Assembly (NCBI RefSeq): GCF_902506145.1
Contig: NZ_LR733519.1
Location: 1,205,777-1,269,776, forward strand
DNA: 64,000 nt
Source: Burkholderia sp. 8Y
GTDB lineage: Bacteria; Pseudomonadota; Gammaproteobacteria; Burkholderiales; Burkholderiaceae
Direction: 5' to 3'
Part shown: positions 27,150-37,274 of the stretch, piece by piece
How positions within the stretch are numbered: position 1 is the first letter of the stretch
How the letters are laid out: each line of letters starts with the position of its first letter
Notes under the pieces: model-generated
What the model was told of the DNA's origin: nothing
Databases searched by the model: none
Seen by the model: the letters and a program-made list of their open reading frames with translations, nothing else
Program-made: the position numbers and the translations under genes

Positions 27150-27819
27150 TGCCCGGCACTCCGTAGCTCGGCGCGGCGGTGGGATTCAATGCGCGTGTAA
27201 CGTAGTCGTTCATCTGCGGGGCGTAGGCGGTCCACAAATCGCGCAGCTTGCCGATCGGGTCATCGTCGGCCCAATCGACACGCAGATCGACGAGCGGCCA
27301 GCTCAGATCGCTCACGATCTTCAGCGCGGCCGAATGCACGGGGCCGGCCTCGCCGCCTGCCGCGAGCGCCGCTTGCATCGCGGCCAGCAGGCGATCCGCG
27401 AGCAGGCCATCGGCTTGCGCGAATGCAGGCGGCATCGCTTCGATGACGTGCGCGCCCGCCAGCATGTTGCCCGCCGCGACGCATTGATCGCCCGCGACGG
27501 CATGATGCGTACCGAGTGCTTCGTTGCCGCTGAAAAACGCGGTGCGCCCTTGCGCATCGATGACCGTCACCTGCCGGTATTCGCGCCACTCGTTGGCATC
27601 GAGCGCCTGTTGCAGGGCCTGCGACGGAGTAAGCCGCTTGCCTGCGAGAAGCTCCAGAATCTGCGGCCCGAGCGCGGGCAGCGTGACGTTCTGCGTCGCG
27701 ACCGCACCGACGCCCGCGCGCAGCCACGGGCAACGCGCGCCGACCGCGATGCTCGACGAACTGATCGCAATACCGAGCTGCCCCGTTCTCGCACAACGAC
27801 CGACGATAGAAAAAGTCAT
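27142..27819 (-). CDS. DUF1028 protein (Ntn-hydrolase-like)
   Basis: 225 residues from the ATG at 27819, preceded by AAGGAG. The family is recognised from the N-terminal TFSIVGRCARTGQLGIAISSSSIAVGARCPW and the internal GDQCVAAGNMLAG. DUF1028 proteins have an Ntn-hydrolase-like fold and often sit in amino-acid or heterocycle catabolic clusters; their activity is not known. Here it lies 10 bp after the RidA gene and overlaps the deacylase gene. Confidence 0.9.
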   Translation of the reverse strand: MTFSIVGRCARTGQLGIAISSSSIAVGARCPWLRAGVGAVATQNVTLPALGPQILELLAGKRLTPSQALQQALDANEWREYRQVTVIDAQGRTAFFSGNEALGTHHAVAGDQCVAAGNMLAGAHVIEAMPPAFAQADGLLADRLLAAMQAALAAGGEAGPVHSAALKIVSDLSWPLVDLRVDWADDDPIGKLRDLWTAYAPQMNDYVTRALNPTAAPSYGVPGNE

Positions 27820-27829
27820 TCGCACTCCT

Positions 27830-28264
27830 TCAAGACTTGGGCGTCCATCCTTCCGGAATGACGGCGATCACGTCGATCTCCATCAGCCATTGCGGCTGGC
27901 CCAATGCGACGACGGTCAATCCCGTCGAGATGGGAAACACACCTTTGAGCCATTTTCCGACTTCCCTGTACACCGGCTCGCGATGGCGCACGTCGGTCAG
28001 GTACGTCGTCGTCTTGACGATGTGCGAGAGGTCGCTGCCCGCTTCTTCGAGTAACTGCTTCACATTCTTCATCGCCTGTTCGGCCTGCGCGCGCGCATCG
28101 CCGAGGCCGACGAGGTTGCCCTCGAAATCCGTGCCCACTTGCCCGCGAACATAGACCGTATTGCCTGCGCGCACGGCCTGGCAGAGGTCGTTGTCGAGCG
28201 TCTGGTTGGGGTAAGTATCCTTCGTGTTGAACATGCGGATACGCGTATGCGTCGGTTGGCTCAT
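27830..28264 (-). CDS. RidA/YjgF-family enamine-imine deaminase
   Basis: 144 residues of normal RidA length. The fold is recognised from ALVRGQVGTD-like strand (VYVRGQVGTDFEGNLVGLGDARAQAEQAMKNV) and LTDVRHREPVYREVGKWLKG. RidA proteins hydrolyse reactive imines formed by amine-oxidising or PLP enzymes. Being between a monooxygenase and a deacylase gene, it may release ammonia from an imine made in this pathway. It is 18 bp from the upstream FMO gene. Confidence 0.9.
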   Translation of the reverse strand: MSQPTHTRIRMFNTKDTYPNQTLDNDLCQAVRAGNTVYVRGQVGTDFEGNLVGLGDARAQAEQAMKNVKQLLEEAGSDLSHIVKTTTYLTDVRHREPVYREVGKWLKGVFPISTGLTVVALGQPQWLMEIDVIAVIPEGWTPKS

Positions 28265-28282
28265 CGATTCACCTGATACGGT

Positions 28283-29590
28283 TCAGTTGGCTTGCACGCT
28301 TTCTTCATTACGAGGCTTTTGCGCGTGATGATGCGGCGCGTCGTAGTACGCCTGATACTTGCGTTGGGTGACGATGTGATCCGCGACGTGTTTCGCGTCG
28401 TGCCACACGCCCCAGATGAAAGCGGAGCCGCGTCGCGAGAGCCACGGCAAGCCGAGAAAATAGACTCCCGGTTCCTTCGAGACACCGCGCTGATGTTTCG
28501 GCTTCCCCTTCTCGTCGAAGGCATCGACCTGCAGCCAGCTGAAATCGGTGGCATAACCCGTCGCCCAGATAATCGAGGTCACGCCCGCTTGCTCAAGGTT
28601 CAGTTCCAGCAGCGGATGGCTGAGGCAGTCCGGGTCGGCCGGGATCATGCGTGCTTCCGGCTCGGCAGGAAGGTCGAGGCCATTGCGGGCGGCATAGCTG
28701 TCCGCGGCGTCGAGCAGCGACAGATAGTTTTCATCGCCACGTGCGATGTTTTCCGCGAGATCCGCGTTGAAGCGCGCCACGCCGTTCTCGAACGATGTCG
28801 TGAGACCCACGAGCGTGATGCCCTGATGCGCGAGCCGGCGAAAGTCGACGGTTTGCCCTCCGCGCGCACCGCTCACCGCGATCGTCACGTGTTCGCGGCC
28901 CGGCTTCATCACTTCGGCGTCCCACTCTCCGAGCACGCCCAGCCACCAGCAAAAGTCACGTCCGCGATAAGCGCGCGGCGGACGATCGTGCGCGCCGACC
29001 GACAGATACACGCGGCGGCCCGCGCGCTGCAATTCATCGGCGATCTGCACGCCCGACGATCCTGCGCCCACGACCAGCACGCCGCCTGCGGGCAATTGCT
29101 GTGGATTGCGGTAGTCGGCGGAATGAATCTGCGTGAGCGAAGCGTCTTGCGGCGCGATGGGCGGGATCACAGGCTTCTGAAACGGTCCCGTTGCCACGAC
29201 GACGCGCTTTGCTTCGATCACGCCATCCGACGTTTCGACGGTAAAGCCCTGACGCCCCGTGTTGCGCACGACCTTCTTCACTTCGACGCCGGTGCGAATG
29301 GGCGCGTCGAATTTGCCCGCGTAAGCGACGAAATAGTCCGCGATTTCCTCTTTCGGCGCGAAGCCGTCGGGCGCCGTCTGCGCGAACTCGAGGTTGGGAA
29401 AGCGATCATGCCAAGCAGGCCCGTTAGCCACGAGCGAGTCCCATCGACCCGTGCGCCAGCGTTCCGCGATGCGCGCGCGTTCCAGCACGAGATGCGGCAC
29501 GCCGTGCCGGGTCAAGTGCTCGCTCATCGCGACGCCGGCCTGGCCTGCGCCGACCACGAGCGTGTCGATCGAGGTGGTTTTCACTGTCAT
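28283..29590 (-). CDS. flavin-containing monooxygenase / FAD-NAD(P) oxidoreductase
   Basis: 435 residues from the ATG at 29590 (GGAAGGA upstream). An FAD-binding motif is near residues 12-19 (VVGAGQAG), an NADP fold in the middle (VLVVGAGSSGVQIADEL), and the late IIWATGYATDFSWL loop is typical of trimethylamine/FMO-like oxygenases. It is the first gene of a four-gene operon diverging from a LysR gene. Oxidation of an amine, sulfide or indole-like compound is likely; the substrate is not determinable. Confidence 0.88.
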   Translation of the reverse strand: MTVKTTSIDTLVVGAGQAGVAMSEHLTRHGVPHLVLERARIAERWRTGRWDSLVANGPAWHDRFPNLEFAQTAPDGFAPKEEIADYFVAYAGKFDAPIRTGVEVKKVVRNTGRQGFTVETSDGVIEAKRVVVATGPFQKPVIPPIAPQDASLTQIHSADYRNPQQLPAGGVLVVGAGSSGVQIADELQRAGRRVYLSVGAHDRPPRAYRGRDFCWWLGVLGEWDAEVMKPGREHVTIAVSGARGGQTVDFRRLAHQGITLVGLTTSFENGVARFNADLAENIARGDENYLSLLDAADSYAARNGLDLPAEPEARMIPADPDCLSHPLLELNLEQAGVTSIIWATGYATDFSWLQVDAFDEKGKPKHQRGVSKEPGVYFLGLPWLSRRGSAFIWGVWHDAKHVADHIVTQRKYQAYYDAPHHHAQKPRNEESVQAN

Positions 29591-29680
29591 GGCTGCGTCC
29601 TTCCGAGAGGCTCGTATAGCTGTTCCGATGTCGATCGAATCTACCCGCCACGGCAGGATCAATAAAATATTTTCAAAAAA

Positions 29681-29706
29681 TGCATAGCATGTGATTTACC
29701 TATGCA
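29681..29706. promoter_or_regulatory. LysR-type operator between divergent genes
   Basis: TGCATAG-N12-CTATGCA is a perfect dyad with 7-bp arms, in AT-rich sequence 91 bp from the FMO start and 62 bp before the LysR start. The size and position fit a LysR-family site that controls both genes. Confidence 0.6.
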
Positions 29707-29767
29707 GTCTTTTTTGTCCGCATCACAATGCGGTGGAGTTCGGCTCCAGAGAGATCACATCGTCGCG

Positions 29768-30694
29768 ATGGAAAGTCATCCGTTACGCTACTCGCTGCGC
29801 CAGTTGCGCTACTTCGTGGTCGCGGCGGAAGCCTTGTCCTTCACTGCGGCGGCCAAAAAGCTGCATATCTCGCAGCCGTCGATATCGACCGCGCTGGCGG
29901 ACCTCGAAGTGTCCTTCGGCGTTCAGCTCTTCATCCGGCATCACGCGAGCGGTCTGTCGCTGACGCAGGCCGGACGCGATCTTCTGGGGCAAGCACGCAA
30001 TCTGCTGAAGATCGCGGAGGAATTGCAGATGGCCGCCAAGGAACTCGATGGCGGCATGACCGGTTCCATCGCGCTCGGCTGCCTCGTTTCGCTTGCGCCG
30101 CCGCTGATGCCGGGGCTCATCAGCCGCTTCACGGCCGATCATGCGGGCATTGCATTCCGCACGGTCGAGGGCCACCAGGATGCCCTCTTGCGCGGACTGC
30201 ACGACGGTTCGCTCGATCTCGCGCTGACCTATAGCCTCGATCTCACCGAAGAGATCGCCTTCACGCCGCTGCTGTCCTTGCCGCCTTATGCGATCCTGCC
30301 GCGCACGCATCGCCTTGCGCGCGCCCGCAAGATCTCATTGGCCGACCTGCTGCCCGAGCCTTACGTCATGCTCGATCTGCCGCATAGCCGGGAATATTTC
30401 GCCGCGCTTTTCGATGCAGTCGGCAATCGCCCGGTGCCGGCGTTTCGCTCGTCGCAGCCCGAAGTGGTGCGAGGCATGGTCGCGAACGGCCTCGGCTATA
30501 GCCTGCTCAACTTCCCGCTCAAATCGAACCGCACGGTCGACGGCGAAGAGTTCGTCATTAAGCGCTTCAAAGACAACGTGAACGCGACGATGCTCGGCAT
30601 CGCGCAATCCCGCACGATGAAGCCGCGTCAGGTCGTGCACCGCTTCACCGCGTTCTGCGAGAACTACATACGGCGCCTGCGTATCGACGCCTGA
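29768..30694 (+). CDS. LysR-family transcriptional regulator
   Basis: 308 residues from the ATG at 29768. An N-terminal winged helix-turn-helix (YSLRQLRYFVVAAEALSFTAAAKKLHISQPSISTALADLE) is followed by a periplasmic-binding-like effector domain. It diverges from the FMO operon and is followed by the Rieske/ABC operon, and dyads precede both, so it is the probable regulator of the island. Effector unknown. Confidence 0.92.
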   Translation: MESHPLRYSLRQLRYFVVAAEALSFTAAAKKLHISQPSISTALADLEVSFGVQLFIRHHASGLSLTQAGRDLLGQARNLLKIAEELQMAAKELDGGMTGSIALGCLVSLAPPLMPGLISRFTADHAGIAFRTVEGHQDALLRGLHDGSLDLALTYSLDLTEEIAFTPLLSLPPYAILPRTHRLARARKISLADLLPEPYVMLDLPHSREYFAALFDAVGNRPVPAFRSSQPEVVRGMVANGLGYSLLNFPLKSNRTVDGEEFVIKRFKDNVNATMLGIAQSRTMKPRQVVHRFTAFCENYIRRLRIDA

Positions 30695-30734
30695 TGCGGC
30701 TGAATAGGCAAAACCTCTGCTCTGTATCCGAAAA

Positions 30735-30756
30735 CAATATTTTGACTGGCATATTG
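30735..30756. promoter_or_regulatory. dyad upstream of the Rieske operon
   Basis: CAATAT-N10-ATATTG lies 73-94 bp before the Rieske gene start, in AT-rich sequence. The arms differ from those at 29681, but it may be a second LysR site. Confidence 0.4.
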
Positions 30757-30828
30757 GCTTGATAGATTGAGTCCATGCCGAGCGCCTGCCACGAGGCGTT
30801 CCTGCTCACTGCACGGGGAGAGATCGTC

Positions 30829-31959
30829 ATGGCCCATTTGAACGAGCTGTTGCACGCATTGCGCGACGGATGCGATCGCCCGTTCAGCGACGCGCATGCG
30901 ATGCCGCCCGGCGTGTACACGTCGGCGGACTTTCTGGCGCTCGAAGAAGAGCACATCTTCTCGCGCGAATGGCAATGCGTCGGGCGCGCGAGCGCACTGA
31001 AAGCGCCCGGCGACTATCTGACTGCGCGCATCGCCGCGCAACCGGTCGTCGTCTTGCGAGACGAGCAAATGCAGCTCAAGGCGATGTCCAATGTCTGCTT
31101 GCATCGCATGTCGATACTGCTCGAAGGGCGGGGCAACGTGCGGCGCATCGTGTGCCCTTATCACGCCTGGAATTATTCGCTCGATGGCGCACTGAAGGGC
31201 GCCCCGCTGATGGAACGACAGGAAGGCTTCTGCAAGGACAGCTACAGGCTGCCCGCCGTGCGATGCGAAGAATGGCAAGGCTGGATCTACGTGACGCTCG
31301 ACCCGAATGCGCAACCCGTCAGCAAGCAACTCGGCGAACTGAATGCGCTGATCGACGCCTACGGCATGACCGACTACATCGAAACTTTCCACGAAGAACA
31401 TGTGTGGGACACCAACTGGAAGATCCTCGCCGAGAACTTCATGGAGAGCTATCACCTGCCCATGCTGCATCGTGCGACGGTAGGTCCGCACTCCCGCCTC
31501 GAAGAGATGGAATGTCCGCCGGGTCATGCGGCGTTCAACTATCACTGGATCATGAAGGAAGCCTCGCTGCCCATCGGTAACGCTCACCCGGACAACACGC
31601 GCTTGTCGGGTCACTGGCGCAAGACGACTGCGCTGCTCGCCATCTATCCGACCCATCTCGTCACGCTGACGCCCGGTTACTTTTGGTATCTCGTGCTCCA
31701 ACCGCAGGGCGTCGGCCGTGTGCATATCCGCTTCGGCGGCGGACTTGCGCCGGAGTTCATCGCCGATGCCGAAGCGAACGCGCATATGGCCACGCTCAAA
31801 AAGCTGCTCGACGACGTGAACGCCGAAGACAAGCGCGGCGTGGAAGCGGTGTTTCGCGGCGTACAGGCACCGTTGGCGAAGCCGGGACATTGGAGCCATC
31901 TCGAACGGCCCAACTATGACTTCGCGCGGTATCTCGCGGGCAAGCTGAAACCGCAATAG
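30829..31959 (+). CDS. Rieske non-haem iron oxygenase, alpha subunit
   Basis: 376 residues from the ATG at 30829. The Rieske [2Fe-2S] ligands are C90-x-H92 and C109-x2-H112. The mononuclear iron motif is H209-x4-H214 in NFMESYHLPMLH. The residue three before H209, which bridges electron flow between subunits, is glutamate (E206) rather than the usual aspartate; carnitine monooxygenase CntA has glutamate there. That hints at a quaternary-amine substrate. No reductase gene is nearby. It leads an operon with a polyamine-type ABC transporter. Confidence 0.9.
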   Translation: MAHLNELLHALRDGCDRPFSDAHAMPPGVYTSADFLALEEEHIFSREWQCVGRASALKAPGDYLTARIAAQPVVVLRDEQMQLKAMSNVCLHRMSILLEGRGNVRRIVCPYHAWNYSLDGALKGAPLMERQEGFCKDSYRLPAVRCEEWQGWIYVTLDPNAQPVSKQLGELNALIDAYGMTDYIETFHEEHVWDTNWKILAENFMESYHLPMLHRATVGPHSRLEEMECPPGHAAFNYHWIMKEASLPIGNAHPDNTRLSGHWRKTTALLAIYPTHLVTLTPGYFWYLVLQPQGVGRVHIRFGGGLAPEFIADAEANAHMATLKKLLDDVNAEDKRGVEAVFRGVQAPLAKPGHWSHLERPNYDFARYLAGKLKPQ

Positions 31960-31979
31960 AACGACAGGACGCCATCACG

Positions 31980-33161
<1,182 letters not shown>

Positions 33162-33162
33162 C

Positions 33163-34209
33163 ATGCGCAATCAATTCAAAGCACAATGCGCCGCACTCGC
33201 CCTACTCGCATTCGGCAGCATGACGTCATATGCAGCGGAAACGCTGCACGTGGTCACGTTCGGCGGCGCCTTCGAAGCCGCGGCCAAGAAGGCGTGGATG
33301 GACCCGTTCACGCAAGCGACCGGCACGCAGTTCTCACTCGAATCGTATGACGGCGGCCTCGCCAAGCTCTCCGCGATGGAGCAGGCGAAGAACACGACCT
33401 GGGACTTGATCGACCTCGAAACCAACGACGCGATCACCGCATGCGACGAAGGGCTGCTCACGAAGTTCGACAAGAAATCGCTCGGCAATACCAGCGACTT
33501 CCTCCCCGGCGCGCTCAGCGATTGCGCGGTCGCGAGCATGGTCTGGTCGACGGTCTATGCGTATGACACGAGCAAGCTGAAGAGCGCGCCGTCCACCGTC
33601 AACGACTTCTTCGACACGCGCAAGTTTCCCGGCAAGCGCGGGCTGCGCAAGTCGCCGAAGGTGACGCTGGAGTGGGCGCTGATCGCGGATGGCGTCGATC
33701 CCAAGGATGTCTATAAGGTGCTTGGCACGCCCGCAGGCGTCGATCGCGCATTCAAGAAGCTCGACACGATCAAGAAGGACATCGTGTGGTGGGAGTCGGG
33801 CGCGCAGGCGCCGCAGTTGCTCGCCGACGGCGCGGTCGTGATGGTGCAGGCCTATAACGGCCGCATCGACGATGCCGTGAAGAAGGATCACAAGCCTTTC
33901 AAGTCCGTCTGGGATGCGCAGGTCTATGACTTCGAATGGTGGGGCATTCCGACTGGCGCGAAAAACGCCGATCTGGCTGCGAAGTTCATCGTGTCGCAGG
34001 CGCAGCCGAAGGCATCGGCGGATCTGTCGAAGTACATCGCGTATGCGCCGCCGCGCAAGGATGCCATCGCGCTCGTCGACAAGCAGCGACTCGCCGACAT
34101 GCCGACCGCGCCCGACAACTTCAAGCGCGCCGTGCAAATCAACGCCGGGTTCTGGGCCGATAACGCGGACGCCATCAACAAGCGTTTTCAGGTCTGGTTG
34201 ACTCAATAA
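33163..34209 (+). CDS. ABC transporter periplasmic binding protein, polyamine type
   Basis: 348 residues from the ATG at 33163 (GGAG upstream). A signal peptide ends SYAAE; the mature part is PotD-like (LHVVTFGGAFEAAAKKAWMDPF, and WWESGAQAPQLLADGAVVMVQAYNGR). It captures the substrate for the adjacent permeases. Polyamine-type binding proteins bind a wide range of cationic and anionic small molecules. Confidence 0.92.
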   Translation: MRNQFKAQCAALALLAFGSMTSYAAETLHVVTFGGAFEAAAKKAWMDPFTQATGTQFSLESYDGGLAKLSAMEQAKNTTWDLIDLETNDAITACDEGLLTKFDKKSLGNTSDFLPGALSDCAVASMVWSTVYAYDTSKLKSAPSTVNDFFDTRKFPGKRGLRKSPKVTLEWALIADGVDPKDVYKVLGTPAGVDRAFKKLDTIKKDIVWWESGAQAPQLLADGAVVMVQAYNGRIDDAVKKDHKPFKSVWDAQVYDFEWWGIPTGAKNADLAAKFIVSQAQPKASADLSKYIAYAPPRKDAIALVDKQRLADMPTAPDNFKRAVQINAGFWADNADAINKRFQVWLTQ

Positions 34210-34236
34210 GCAGCCAAGGCGCACGAGAGGACGAAC

Positions 34237-35487
34237 ATGCCCGTGATTCGCGCTCCGACCGCCGGCGCTCCCGCGAGAGCCGATGGCCGCGCGTCGTATG
34301 ACAAGGCGCAACGACGCGCATCGATGCGGGCGCTCCTGCTCGCGTTGCCGCTGATCGTCTTTCTGCTGTCGACTTTCATCGCGCCTATTGCGCTATTGCT
34401 CGCGCGAAGCGTGCAGAACCACGAAGTGCCGGACGGCATGCCCGCGCTCGCGCGCGCATTGAACGCATGGGACGGTCAGCGCGTACCGGATGAACATACG
34501 TTCGCGCTGCTGGCATCCGGCTTGAAGGAAGCACAGGAAAGCGGTCAGCTCGGAATGATTGCGCGGCGTCTCAACTTCGCGCAGCCGGAGTTTCGCAGCT
34601 TGTTGATGCGCACTGCGCGCAGGCTTCGCGACGACACGCCGAAAGCGTGGAAGCCCGCGTTGATCGATATCGACGAACGCTGGAATTCCCCGGAAGTCTG
34701 GCGATTGCTCAAGCGTGCTGCGGCATCGCCGACGCCGGACTATCTGTTATCCGCCGTCGATGCGCAGGTCACGCCGCAAGGAACGATCGCGTCGATGCCC
34801 GCCAACGCGTCGGTCTATCGCGAAGCCTTCGTCCGCACGATATCCATTAGCGCGACCGTCACGCTGGTGTGTCTCGTGCTCGGCTATCCGGTCGCCTGGC
34901 TGCTCGCGAACTTGCCCGCAAAGACCAGCAATCGTCTGATGCTCTTCGTCATCGTGCCATTCTGGACGTCGCTGCTCGTACGCACGACGGCGTGGTACGT
35001 GTTGCTGCAACCGGGCGGCGTCATCAACCGCGTGCTGTCGGGCCTCGGACTCGCGACGCATCCGGTGCCGCTTATCTTCAACCGCACGGGCGTGCTTATC
35101 GGCATGACGCATGTGCTCTTGCCCTACATGATCCTCGCGATCTACTCGGTGATGAAGAGCGTGTCGCCCGTCTATATGCGGGCCGCCAAGTCGCTCGGCG
35201 CGCACCCGTTCACCGCGTTCGTGCGCGTGTACGTGCCGCAGACGCTGCCTGGCGTCGGCGCAGGATGCTTTCTCGTCTTCGTGCTCGCGCTCGGTTACTA
35301 CATCACGCCTGCGCTGCTCGGCGGCGCCGGCGATGAGATGATCAGCCAGCTCATCGCCATTCAGACGAACACGCAACTGAACTGGGGCCTTGCGGGCGCG
35401 CTGTCGGCATACCTCGTGATCTTCACGGCGGTGTTCTATTTCCTGTTCAACCGCATCGTCGGCATCGACCGGCTGCGCTTCGGTTGA
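34237..35487 (+). CDS. ABC transporter permease, PotB type
   Basis: 416 residues, longer than usual because of a roughly 130-residue insert after the first transmembrane helix that appears periplasmic. Later helices carry the EAA-type cytoplasmic loop (AAKSLGAHPFTAFVRVYVPQTLPG). It pairs with the PotC-type permease downstream. Confidence 0.9.
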   Translation: MPVIRAPTAGAPARADGRASYDKAQRRASMRALLLALPLIVFLLSTFIAPIALLLARSVQNHEVPDGMPALARALNAWDGQRVPDEHTFALLASGLKEAQESGQLGMIARRLNFAQPEFRSLLMRTARRLRDDTPKAWKPALIDIDERWNSPEVWRLLKRAAASPTPDYLLSAVDAQVTPQGTIASMPANASVYREAFVRTISISATVTLVCLVLGYPVAWLLANLPAKTSNRLMLFVIVPFWTSLLVRTTAWYVLLQPGGVINRVLSGLGLATHPVPLIFNRTGVLIGMTHVLLPYMILAIYSVMKSVSPVYMRAAKSLGAHPFTAFVRVYVPQTLPGVGAGCFLVFVLALGYYITPALLGGAGDEMISQLIAIQTNTQLNWGLAGALSAYLVIFTAVFYFLFNRIVGIDRLRFG

Positions 35488-35511
35488 CTCGACACATCCG
35501 GGGGGAACCTC

Positions 35512-36339
35512 ATGCCAGACCAACGCAACACGGTGCTGACAGAACGCATCGCCGCGGGCTGGGTGCGCCTGCATACCGCGCTTGTCCTGTGCTTTCTGAT
35601 TGCGCCGATCCTCGCCATCATTCCGCTCTCGTTTAATTCGGGCTCCTACTTTTCCTACCCGATGGAGGGTTTCTCGTTCCGATGGTACGAGAAGGCGCTG
35701 ACGAGCGGCGACTGGCAGCGCGCGTTGCTGAACAGCATCGGAATCGGCGCGGCGTCGACGTTGATCGCAACGTGCCTTGGCACGCTCGCGGCGCTCGGGC
35801 TATCGCGCTCGCAGTTTCCGCTGCGCTCGGTCATCATGCCCATCCTGATCTCGCCGATGATCGTGCCGATCGTCGTCGTAGCGGCCGGCTTCTATCTGAT
35901 CTTCGCGCCCCTGGGGCTGGTGAATTCCTATCCCGGCGTCGTGCTCGCGCATGCCGCGCTCGGCACGCCGTTCGTCGTCATCACGGTGACGGCGTCGTTG
36001 CTGTCGTTCGACCAGAGCCTGCTGCGCGCCGCATCGGGCCTCGGCGCGACGCCGTGGATCGCGTTTCGTCGCGTCACCTTGCCGCTCATCACGCCTGCCG
36101 TCGCCACGGGAAGCGTATTCGCATTCGCGACATCATTCGACGAGGTGATCGTGATCCTCTTCATCGGCGGACCGGAACAAAAGACGGTGCCGCGTCAGAT
36201 GTGGAGTGGAATTCGCGACGCCATCGACCCTTCCATTCTCGCCGTCGCGACGATGTTGATCGTCTTCGCCGTCTTGCTGTTTGCAAGCATCAACCGGTTG
36301 AGGGCGCGGGCGTTGGCGGCTAATCAGGCGTTGAGTTGA
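35512..36339 (+). CDS. ABC transporter permease, PotC type
   Basis: 275 residues, six transmembrane helices, with the EAA loop AASGLGATPWIAFRRVTLPLITPA. It is the last gene of the Rieske/transporter operon. Confidence 0.92.
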   Translation: MPDQRNTVLTERIAAGWVRLHTALVLCFLIAPILAIIPLSFNSGSYFSYPMEGFSFRWYEKALTSGDWQRALLNSIGIGAASTLIATCLGTLAALGLSRSQFPLRSVIMPILISPMIVPIVVVAAGFYLIFAPLGLVNSYPGVVLAHAALGTPFVVITVTASLLSFDQSLLRAASGLGATPWIAFRRVTLPLITPAVATGSVFAFATSFDEVIVILFIGGPEQKTVPRQMWSGIRDAIDPSILAVATMLIVFAVLLFASINRLRARALAANQALS

Positions 36340-36657
36340 TTAGCGTCGCGGTAGGAGACGCACAGTGCGCGCCCGGCCGCCATTTGTTTGATGTCGCTGA
36401 GTGTTTGCGAAGCGCAAGTCGGGCCTTGTCGATCCACGCTAAATAAACGCCCTCAGGGAACGCTTACAGGAGGATCCACGATCGTTCTAATTGATAAGCC
36501 AATAGCGCGAGCGTGCTCTTGATGATGCGTCGACGCGCTTCAGCTTTCTGGCTCTTTAACTTTGCAATACGTCAAAGCCGGTTCTATCCTAACCGATACG
36601 GTTGCCAGATCGTTTGCTCATTCGGCAATGCGCGCAACGGACAAAAAGGGTGAAGAC
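36340..36657. other. intergenic with a candidate promoter
   Basis: 318 bp without a gene. An AGGAGG at 36469-36474 is not followed by a start codon. The candidate sigma-70 promoter is listed separately. Confidence 0.5.
36562..36590 (+). promoter_or_regulatory. candidate sigma-70 promoter of the tandem secreted-protein genes
   Basis: TTGCAA and TATCCT are separated by 17 nt, 68 bp ahead of the first secreted-protein start. Confidence 0.5.
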
Positions 36658-37212
36658 ATGCGTGCTATCGTCGTTTCAGTCTTTTTGCTGCTGCACCTGT
36701 CGGCGGCGTTCGCAGGAGGCGAAACGCCCGAGGTGTTCGACGCTCAAGGCAAGTTCGTCGGGGCACTGGACGATTACGGCGGCCCCGGCGTTTATCTGAC
36801 AGTCAACGGCGCTGTCGCCTTCGTGCCGATAGAGCGCGTCATCGTCTCGGGCGACGGCGGCCCGCAAACCGTCTATTCCGCCACGCAATTCAGATGGTCG
36901 GGTATGAATGCAGTCGACTTCACCTCGTCCGACTGCAGCGGCACGCCTGTCATCACGTTGACCACGGGCGTGCGCCCATCCACGACCATACGGCTAGGCA
37001 ACGACGTCACGTTATACGTCGCGCCCGCCATCAACTCCGCCCCGGTAACGATCGGATCCGTGCGGTCGGGTCCGACCTTCACTTGCGCGGCTGCGAGCAC
37101 GCCGGTCACGGAATACGGCTGGTTCACCGAAAGCACTTTCTCGCTGACCGGCGCTTATCCCGAGCCGCTCACTATCCGCATTCCGGCAGACATGCAAAGG
37201 CGATGGCGCTAG
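36658..37212 (+). CDS. secreted hypothetical protein, tandem copy 1
   Basis: 184 residues from the ATG at 36658. A signal peptide (ends FAGGE) is followed by a domain of beta character: VFDAQGKFVG, GVYLTVNGAVAFVPI, TVYSATQFRW, a cysteine in SSDCSGTPV, and TIRLGNDVTLYVAP. The same motifs recur in the gene directly downstream, so the pair arose by duplication. I do not recognise the family. The D-A-Q-G-K-x-V-G opening recalls surface-exposed repeat proteins. Confidence 0.75.
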   Translation: MRAIVVSVFLLLHLSAAFAGGETPEVFDAQGKFVGALDDYGGPGVYLTVNGAVAFVPIERVIVSGDGGPQTVYSATQFRWSGMNAVDFTSSDCSGTPVITLTTGVRPSTTIRLGNDVTLYVAPAINSAPVTIGSVRSGPTFTCAAASTPVTEYGWFTESTFSLTGAYPEPLTIRIPADMQRRWR

Positions 37213-37274
37213 CCGAGGCGCCCCCCGCAAACGCGTATTTACTGAAGAATGACTGTGGCTTCGAGGTGCATGCC

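Noticed and set aside
28292-29665. Plus-strand frame of 457 codons
   Set aside because: Antisense to the FMO gene with its intact nucleotide-binding motifs.
30664-31956. Minus-strand frame of 430 codons
   Set aside because: Antisense to the Rieske oxygenase gene, whose iron ligands are complete.
36469-36474. AGGAGG as a ribosome binding site of a small gene
   Set aside because: No start codon follows at a usable distance.
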